Source: Smittium mucronatum
Lineage: Eukaryota > Kickxellomycota > Harpellomycetes > Harpellales > Legeriomycetaceae
Direction: 5' to 3'
Assembly: GCA_001953115.1 (NCBI GenBank)
Contig: LSSL01005463.1
Span: 1-13,295, forward strand
DNA length: 13,295 nt
Positions 5,599-13,295 of this stretch are shown piece after piece. A model generated the notes under the pieces. The model was not told where the DNA came from. It worked only from the letters and a program-made list of their open reading frames with translations, and searched no databases. The translations under genes were made by a program, and so were the position numbers. Each line of letters opens with the position of its first letter. Within the stretch, counting starts at the first letter, position 1.

Positions 5599-8500
5599 AT
5601 GGATGATAATAGTAATATTATTGAAGATGAGGATCAGAATCCTGCTCCTCATTTTTCCGATGATCAGCCTAGTAATCGTAACGATGAGCTATACCCACTT
5701 CCAGGACGAGATGATCATCGCTTCGATGATCTTCCTTCAAGCCCTTCCCATCGCTATCCTAGATATGTTGATCCGATTATTGAGGCTCCAGCTTATCACA
5801 GCCCAACTTCTTCTGAATTGTTACCCCAAGAAGATGCTTCAAATTCCAACGTTTCTAACACAATTGAAAGTTACTCAAAGTACAATAACAATCCAATTAA
5901 ATTAAGAAGCTCCGATTTTCCTCGGTTCAACGATGAAAATTCAAAAAATAACAGCGAGTCTCCTGTGTATTACAATAATTCTCCTAGATTTACAGAAAAT
6001 GATCCTTCTATCCGAAATTCCAGGGATTCTGAATTCTTCAATCGATCTAATAATTCTTTGGGGTATAGATCTAACGTTGATGTGTTTGACAATCGTTCCG
6101 ATTCTTTTTCTCAGATATCCCTTCCCCATATCCAAGGTAATCTCCCCATTTATTATCCCATATATTGATTTTAGCAATAACTTTAAAAAAAAACAATAGA
6201 TCATTTCCCCGAAAATTCTATGCACTCTTTTTCAGAAAATTCCCCAGTTTCACGAAATTTACTTTTTCAGAGTCCTTCTAGAAAACCTTTTTCAAAAGAG
6301 AAACAATTTCCACAATTATTAAGATCGATCTCACCCATTCATAACATTGATTCGCCAAGGTCTGCTACAAGTGTTGGAAATCTCGATCCTAAAGGTATGG
6401 TATTCGAAGATGGATCTGATTCTCAATTCGATCATTCAAGAAATTCTGAATATTCATCTTATCGAGATGACTTTAGCAATTCCCGTCAATTTTACCTTGA
6501 TGATCAACTCGCAGAAAGGACTTCAGCTCATAGCTATCCACCCATAAATAAATCCGCATTAAATTCATATGATGAGGTAAATTACTTTGGGGTTTACTTT
6601 TGCTTCATATCCCTTATATATTTTCTAATTTTGTGCGTTTCTACTTTAATTTAGACACCTCTACCACGAGATAGATTAAGTGAAATAGTTTCAGAAATTC
6701 CTGCCTCTAGAGGATTAAATTTGACCGATATAATTAACCGGGACGAGGGTAGTTTATACACACGTCCACCTTCTAGAAATCCAAACCGTTACTTGAAATA
6801 TCCGAGTTATGATCGCACTTCAGAAGTAAACATGAATGATGATGATGAGGCCCTATCTCTTGATAATCAGCCTAGTTCTTATTTTCCACCCGAAGAGGGG
6901 CATGATTATAACATAAAAAATTTTGAATTTAATCGCTCGCAAAAAATGGCTTCTTCTCATGTTGCCAACACTGTTGAAAATCGTGGAAGTCGAAGGAGCG
7001 TCGAAGAGGCAGCATTAGGTTTGTTAGGGATGAATTCTAACGTTATTAAGACGCAGAAAAAGGTTTCCCAAAATCGCGTCTCAATATCCAATTTGTTGAG
7101 CAACAACGATTCTGATTTTCCTGCTAAAAGTTCCGAGTCTCATAAAAGTCCCTCATTTAAAAATAGGCCACAAAATGAGAATTCGATATATGGTTCTAAT
7201 TACTCTAATAATTATCCTATTGTCGAAGATGCATGTGCTATGGATGAATATCACTCTGACAGAAGCGATAAGGGTTTTTATGTAGAATCTTATAGAGAAT
7301 CTACCTCACCCAAAAATGCCACTGAAAACTTAGAAACGTCCATTGATGTAATTAGATCAGGTAGTATACCTCACAATGGCCTATCCAGTCCTAAAGACTC
7401 TGTGTATTCAGAATTTAAAAAAATTAAGGATATCAAAAGGAATTCAATCCAATCCACTTATTCCCCCAGTACCAAACATAATCAACATGGTCTTTATGCA
7501 CCCATTGATAACTCTATATCCTCAGACCATGATGTTGTCCAAAGTCCCCAAAGTACTGAACTCATTTCTAAATGTTCTTCTACAAATTATAATCTTGATA
7601 AGACCTATGATGTGCTAAAGACTTCACATAACCAAGATGAAGCTCCCAAAAAGATTGTCATCCAGAGTATAAAGTTACAAGGCTCATCAATTAATAATTC
7701 CCGCAGCTCTAATCATCTGCTCAAACCATCTACCGATACAAACAAAGTTTTTAGATCTATTAGCCCTCAGAATGATGATCAGTATCTATTAACTCATGGA
7801 GAAACCGGAGCTGAGGATTTGGTTATGGATAATTATCCACCTCATTCTATTGAAGTTGATGATCATTATAGGGATTTGAATAGTGGTTTTAAAGACGCTC
7901 AGAAAATAAACTCCAATGCTATTCAACCTGATTCGGGAAGGATTAGTGACCCATACAATTATACATTTAGAAAAAGTAGTTATAATGATATGTCTAACGA
8001 TAATATGTCTTATAACTCAAACATCAACTCTGAAAATGAGGACTCTGATGAATATCTCCGATCTATGACAAATGAACACAGTTTTTATCAAGACAATGAT
8101 TCGGAATCTTATAAAGAGTATCTTAATTTGCGGAGCAAACTGGCTGTTCAATCTTATGAACGAAGAGCTAGAAAAAAGAGAAGAAGATATCATTATAATT
8201 TCATGAACAAATATGGAAACAAAATGCCCATGAAACTCTTTAACGAGGTTCCTATTTTTTCATCTGGCGATTCTTGTTCCTCAGAAGATAGTGTCGAGTT
8301 CTATAAAAAAAATGACAAACCGATCTCAAATTCGAATCATAATAAGAGGTACAGACTAAATGGAGACGCGTCAAATCATATTATAAATAGAGTTTGCTCC
8401 AAATTGTTGACTAGAAATGTGTTGAACGGCTATCAAAAAGCCTCTGTATCTGATTTTAAGGGAAACTATTCTTCTAACCCAAATTCCTTTAATGCTGATT

Positions 8501-11500
8501 ACACCAGTCATATCAAAGGATCTATACGTAGCAAATTTCCTCATTCTTCTGAAGGTGTCAATGGAATTTCTAGCGGCGATCTCACTCCTGATTACAGTAT
8601 TAAAAATAATTCGCACGATAATTCCAATCACTGCAATTCTTATGATAACTCCCCTGGTGTTTCAAGTCATAATCCTGATGGGAAGTTTTCTTCAAAGGAA
8701 AAAAAGGATGGTATCTTTTTAAGGATTAGTCATCTTCAAAAACAAGTACTGAATGAAACTTCTAACTTAGATACTTTCAAGTTCCCTGTCTCAGGCCCAA
8801 GTTCAAATGAGATTATTCACCAGAATGTCCATATTGGAAAAATTGAAAATGTAGCTGATTCTCAAAGCAATGGTAAGAACCTTGAGATTCCCGTCATCTC
8901 ATCAACCGAAATACCCAGAAGTCCATTTAGTTTTGAAAATGAAACCCATATAATGAAGGGAAAAGTTAATCACCCACAAATCTCTAAGCTAGAAGCAGAA
9001 ATACAACTTCAAAAAGATCTTCAGAAAAAAAAGAGAGATGAAATAATGGAATTAAGATCAGAGCTTAGGAGTGTTGTTTTAGAACACATTCCAAAAGCCT
9101 ACAAACAATATTTGTTGAGTGTTTCGAGTCGCCAAAGTAATTGCCGAAAAGTTTCTATGTTATGTCAGCGTGAGGTAAGAAGATCTCACGGTCCAAGTAT
9201 TATCCGTGGAGGTCCCTTATCTACTCTTGGAGATAACCGCGCTCCTAAGGAGGTTATCACCAGAGCTCGTAGAAGCACTAGGGAGGCTTTGTTCTTTTGG
9301 AAGCGGCATGAAAAAGAAGAACGTGAAGCGAGGAAGAAGGCTGAAAAGGAGGCCCTTGACAAAGTTAAGCTTGAGGAGGAAGCTAGGGAGGCAACTAGGC
9401 AGTCTAGAAAACTTAATTTTCTCATCACACAAACTGAGTTATACAGCCATTTTGTTGGCGAAAAAATTAAAGGGGAAAAATCCATTGGCTCCAAATATTC
9501 TGAGTCAAAGAATATGGAGGAATTGGATTTTGCTAGTGCTACTGATGAGGCTATACATGAAAGAGCTTCTATTAATGCCCGAGCAGCCATGGCTAAGCAA
9601 CTTGAAAAAACTAAAGAATTTGATGGCGATCGTTCCGGAAAACTCGATGTTTCAGACGCAGTAGATTCCATGAACTTTCAAGAGCCATCAACGTTGGGCG
9701 GAAGTACTGAAACAACTCAGCCTAAAATGATGATGTGTAAGTTGAAAGAATATCAGCTTAAGGGTCTTCAGTGGTTAGCAAGTCTTTATGAGCAAGGTAT
9801 TAATGGAATATTGGCCGATGAAATGGGTCTTGGAAAAACAGTTCAATCTATCTCTCTCATGGCGTATCTTGCAGAAGTTCATGGGATTTGGGGTCCGTTT
9901 ATGGTTGTAGCACCTTCCTCTACTTTACACAATTGGCAACAGGAGGTTTCCAAATTTACTCCCGATTTTAAAATCCTTCCTTATTGGGGGACTCAAAAAG
10001 ACAGGAAGATACTTCGCAAATCTTTCTGGAACCTAAAGCATCTTGGAAGACGCGAGTCTCCATTTCACATTTTAATAACCTCTTATCAGCTTGTTGTTAT
10101 TGATGAACCCGTTTTGAACAGAGTGAAGTGGCAATATATGGTTCTTGACGAAGCTCAAGCAATTAAATCTTCATCGTCAGCTCGTTGGAAATCTCTACTC
10201 CAATTCAAATGTCGGAATCGGTTACTTCTCACTGGCACACCTATACAGAACAGCATGCAGGAATTGTGGGCTTTGCTTCATTTTATCATGCCTTCTCTAT
10301 TCGATTCACACGAGGAATTTAGTGAATGGTTCTCCAGAGACATAGAAGCTCATGCTGAGAATAATGCACTCCTGAATGGCCACCAGCTAAAGCGGCTTCA
10401 TCTAATATTAAAACCATTTATGTTGAGAAGAATAAAGAAGCACGTCCAGCATGAGTTAGGCGATAAAATAGAACATCTTGTACCATGCACTCTAACACAC
10501 CGCCAAGCACAAATGTATAGCGGATTGATGAAAAAAGTATCTATTTCTGATTTGCTCGCCAGAATTCAGAATACGTCTTCAAACAGCAACGAATCAGAGG
10601 AAAGTTTGATGAATCTAGTTATGCAATTTAGAAAAGTTTGTAACCATCCTGAGCTGTTCGAACGTGCAGAAGTGGAGAGTCCATTTGCCTTTTCCAACTT
10701 CTCTTCATCAAAGATAAATAGATCTTGTTCCAACTCTCTTTACACCCCATTAAAAAGCTATATTGTCTATCATTTACCCAGAATCATATCTGAAATGGTG
10801 TATAACTTTGAATTCTCCAATGATGTTAAATATAGAAAATTTGATGGTTCCAAATCATTATCTCGTGATTTAAATCTTTGGAATGAATTCAATATTTTTT
10901 CTCACAGTTCACCCTATATTGGAATGCATTTTCTAAGACTGTGTTTTGACTTGAAGTTTTCTGTTAGTAGCCCTTATTCATCTATAGAAAACTTTCTTGG
11001 TGGTCTTGAAAACTATATAAATCATTCTAGTCTTTTAAAAACCTACACTTATCTCGGAACTCCTGGATTTGAGACCAATGTTTTTGATAGGGTTAAATGG
11101 AATTCTACGGGATTGAATTTTGTGCAATTTAATGAAGTTGGTTCCATTTTGGGATTAAAGAATTTTCAAGTAATAGGTAGTATTTTGGATATTTCTTGCA
11201 ATATATTCAACTATTCCCAATCCAAAACTTTGCCCCCTGCCTTTAAACCAAATTCTGTGGCTCTAGCTCCAGAATTATATTCTTCTGGTAGTTCTTTTGC
11301 TGTAGCAAGTGAGTCGTTTTTGTTGGATCATCCACTTAGAAGTCGTCTATCATTTAGAGAATTGCCATGTAGATTAAACAATTCTTTTATTATTAAGCCT
11401 CTTCGCACTAAAAACTATTATAACCTGTCGATGCCATTTTTGAACCACGGAAGTTCACCTATTTGGACTCCATCAGTTGATAAATTGATTAGATATTCCG

Positions 11501-12744
11501 GAAAAATGGTAGTGTTAGACGAGCTGTTGGCTAAACTAAAAGCAGAGAATCATCGAGTTTTAATTTATTTCCAAATGACTAAAATGATAGACCTAATGGA
11601 GGAGTACTTAGCTTATAGGCAATATACTTATCTAAGGTTAGATGGGTCTTCAAAAATATCAGATCGTAGAAACATGGTGATGGATTGGCAGACTCGTCCA
11701 GAATTTTTTATCTTTTTACTAAGCACTAGAGCTGGAGGATTGGGAATTAATCTAACAGCCGCTGACACAGTTATATTTTATGATTCTGATTGGAATCCTA
11801 CAGTGGATCAGCAGGCTATGGATCGAGCTCATCGTTTGGGTCAGACCAAACAGGTTACGGTTTACAGATTGATTACCCAAGGCACCATAGAAGGCAGGAT
11901 TTTGGAAAGAGCTAGTCAAAAGAATTCTATTCACAAAATAGTTATAGCTGGTGGTGATACAAGCACTGCTTCTGGGGGTCTCAACCAATCAGAATCTCAA
12001 CCCAAGCCCAAATCCCCATTGCTGGAGGGACCGGTTTCAGACTCAGGGTATTCGAATGCTGATAGTAATTCAGTTGAAAGCGGGAAAAAAGCCCTAGATG
12101 TCGGTGGAAAAAGTTCAAACAAAAAAGGATTGCCTGAAAATAATAATACTCAACATATATCCCGGCCATTAGATCATGATAATGACCATGACGATGCTTT
12201 CGCACCAACAATGATGGAACTTAAGCCCAACGATATTGCTTCTCTATTGTTAGATGAGTCCAGTGGTAATGATGACAAATTATGGTCCGAAAAGCTAGTT
12301 GTTGCCCGAAATGTATCTAATGATAAATCACCTATGGATGACTTATTAGCTAAATCAAAAAGAAATCTATCTGATCTCGAACAAAAAAACATGTCAATCT
12401 CTCCTCTATCACCTTTACCAACAAATACCTCTACTCCTGCTTCACAAACTTCTGGATATATTAAGGGCCGCGCAGATCATTACTTCGATGCATACTATGC
12501 CTCAATGGAGCTTCAAAATCAATTGAATAAAGATAGTGTAAATTCGAAATCTTCTAAAAAAACCAAACTTCCATTGCCTTCTAAAACTATAAAGAATAAA
12601 CGAGCAAGTAAACGCAGCACTGCTAGGCAAAAATTTTCAGGTCAGCCATCTTTAGACAAAAACCATAAAAAAAAGGAACCTGATGCTGGTTTGATTGATG
12701 GGGATATTAAATTAGATGTCGATGTTAATAGTGGTTGTAATTAA
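5599..12744 (+). CDS. INO80: INO80 chromatin-remodelling ATPase (three exons)
   Basis: Join 5599-6136, 6200-6576, 6655-12744, giving 2334 aa. The product is the ATP-dependent DNA translocase of the nuclear INO80 complex, which slides nucleosomes and handles H2A.Z. An in-frame stop at 5542 makes the ATG at 5599 the first usable start. Residues 1-1100 are Ser/Asn/Asp-rich and probably disordered, with a basic patch RRARKKRRRYH at 808-818. The HSA/DBINO domain (about 1108-1245, Lys/Glu-rich helix ending TELYSHFVGEKI) should bind Arp4, Arp8 and actin. ATPase lobe 1 starts near 1334: DEMGLGKT 1360-1367 (Walker A), DEAQ 1470-1473, LTGTPIQN 1497-1504. A ~280-residue insertion (1641-1919) matches the Rvb1/Rvb2-binding insert. 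Lobe 2 follows: SGK 1920, STRAGGLGINLT 1995-2006, DQQAMDRAHRLGQ 2023-2035 with arginines 2029 and 2032. The tail holds LKPNDIASLLLDE (2161-2173) and a basic end. All key residues are intact; family members are usually 1500-2000 aa. Confidence 0.95.
6137..6199 (+). other. INO80 intron 1 (63 nt)
   Basis: GTAATC opens the intron after CAAG at 6136, and it ends with AATAG at 6198-6199. A branch-site-like CAATAAC (6175-6181) lies about 18 bases before the acceptor. Splicing splits a codon after its first base and restores the frame into the segment with ATG at 6220; unspliced reading stops at 6166-6168. A second acceptor, CTTTTTCAG ending at 6235, is also in frame and has a better pyrimidine tract. 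It would remove 12 further residues, so the acceptor is not settled. Confidence 0.78.
6577..6654 (+). other. INO80 intron 2 (78 nt)
   Basis: The intron begins GTAAAT directly after GATGAG (codons Asp-Glu) and ends TTTAATTTAG at 6654, between codons. A CTAAT branch-like motif occurs at 6625-6629. Retention would end the frame at 6652-6654. Joining gives an unbroken frame into exon 3, extending it 22 codons upstream of 6721 with sequence of the same Ser/Arg-rich character, so the coding sequence does not start at the TTG at 6721. Confidence 0.85.
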
Positions 12745-12842
12745 GTAGTTTATGGTTTGAATTTCCTAAATATTTCATATTTTATTCTGACCATTTTTCG
12801 TTTTTTAATATATTTTTATGATTTGAAATTTATTTATAGGCC

Positions 12843-12848
12843 AATAAA
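12843..12848 (+). terminator. Candidate INO80 polyadenylation signal
   Basis: AATAAA lies 99 bases after the stop codon (12742-12744), in AT-rich 3' untranslated sequence. It falls nine bases before the T-tract that begins the inverted LINE-tail copy, so cleavage would occur at or inside that insertion. The repeat may therefore supply the 3' end of the INO80 transcript. Confidence 0.5.
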
Positions 12849-12856
12849 TTTTGGTG

Positions 12857-12960
12857 TTTTTTTTTATCACGGAATTTTATTGTAAGATGGCGTTATTAAA
12901 AACTACATTGTAAAAATACGAAAAAAGCGTATAAAAAAGACTATCATCCTAGCTACAATA
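12857..12960 (-). mobile_element. 5'-truncated LINE-tail copy, inverted relative to copy 1
   Basis: The reverse complement of this segment matches about 315-430: TATTGTAG-TAGGAT-ATAGTC at the 5' side, then GTTTTTAAT, ATCTTACAATAAAATTCCG and TGAT followed by the A-tract (here T at 12857-12865). It shows scattered substitutions and is about 9 bp shorter in the T-rich middle. Similarity stops just past 12960, which corresponds to a point about ten bases 3' of the GC hairpin at 292-305 in copy 1. No clear target-site duplication is visible, so it is probably older than the copy at 2878. It sits just downstream of INO80, in convergent orientation. Confidence 0.75.
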
Positions 12961-13295
12961 TACTTTTTTCAAAAAAAAAGTAGAAAACATGAACAAGCTA
13001 TATCCCATTGTTTTTTTTTAGTATATTCCATTGTTAACTAGTATATTACCATCCATTTTATAGTAAATTTTACTAATTTGAATTTTTAAAAGCCATAAAA
13101 GTTAATTTAACATAGAACCCTTTCTAATTGGGCCAATACCTGGGAAATGAAAATCAACGCATCCAAGTGTGGGATTCTTAAAATTGGCTCCAAAATAAAT
13201 TATCAATTCACGGCACAGGGCCAAAATTTATTTAACAATAAACTCCCATATACCCTCCTGGGGGATAAGAAAAAAAAGAACGATGGAAGAAATAA
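12961..13295. other. AT-rich intergenic sequence, nothing recognised
   Basis: No open frame of useful length, RNA gene or repeat family is recognised on either strand. The part from about 13120 is less AT-rich and may belong to another old insertion, but no domain motif could be read in any frame. Confidence 0.4.

Noticed and set aside
5603..6225. Several frames of 88-100 aa over INO80 exon 1
   Set aside because: They overlap the exon in other frames and have low-complexity Ile/Leu-rich translations typical of out-of-frame Asn/Ser-rich coding sequence.
9186..9671. Overlapping frames of 152 aa (plus) and 161 aa (minus) inside INO80
   Set aside because: They cover the Lys/Glu-rich HSA/DBINO coding region, whose codon bias suppresses stops in other frames. 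They are shadows of the real gene.
6721..12744. INO80 starting at TTG 6721
   Set aside because: TTG starts are not expected in a nuclear gene, and two well-formed introns join this frame to upstream exons with the same composition and an ATG at 5599.

Overview
The window looks like an AT-rich fungal nuclear chromosome segment. It has one large host gene with two short GT-AG introns (63 and 78 nt), polyadenylated 3' ends, and long gene-poor flanks filled with decayed retrotransposons. A fungus, perhaps an early-diverging AT-rich lineage, is an inference from the fungal-style INO80, the small introns and the chromodomain retroelement. The species cannot be named from sequence alone.

Layout: (i) 1-430 is a GC-richer island. 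It holds the 3' end of a polyadenylated, LINE-like retroelement on the plus strand: a short terminal reading frame, a strongly structured RNA segment, an AATAAA signal and a genomic A-tract. Two 5'-truncated relatives of its tail lie elsewhere in the window: a 37-bp copy at 2878-2914 with an 8-of-9 target-site duplication, and a ~104-bp minus-strand copy at 12857-12960. (ii) 431-5183 holds no intact gene. Read frame by frame it contains eroded pol sequence of a Ty3/Gypsy retrotransposon in plus orientation: reverse transcriptase (about 978-2083), RNase H (2085-2378), integrase (2578-3088) and integrase C-terminus with a chromodomain (3092-3538), in the canonical order of a chromovirus. A foreign-looking ~280-bp piece seems to interrupt the reverse transcriptase. 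A second eroded frame (3928-5180) reads like the protease to early reverse transcriptase part of another copy. (iii) 5476-12744 is the host gene: a CCAAT/TATA-like promoter followed by a three-exon gene for INO80, the Swi2/Snf2-type ATPase of the INO80 chromatin remodelling complex. The predicted product is 2334 aa, longer than usual because of a ~1100-residue Ser/Asn/Asp-rich N-terminus. An AATAAA about 100 bp after the stop is the likely polyadenylation signal. (iv) 12857-13295 has the inverted LINE-tail copy and then unrecognised AT-rich DNA.

The only gene likely to work is INO80, which slides and edits nucleosomes at promoters, replication forks and breaks. The rest records successive transposon insertions: the chromovirus came first, because the small LINE tail landed inside its integrase. 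Transposon assignments rest on visual motif alignment across frameshifts and stops and are given with matching caution. No tRNA, rRNA, CRISPR array or intact second gene was seen.
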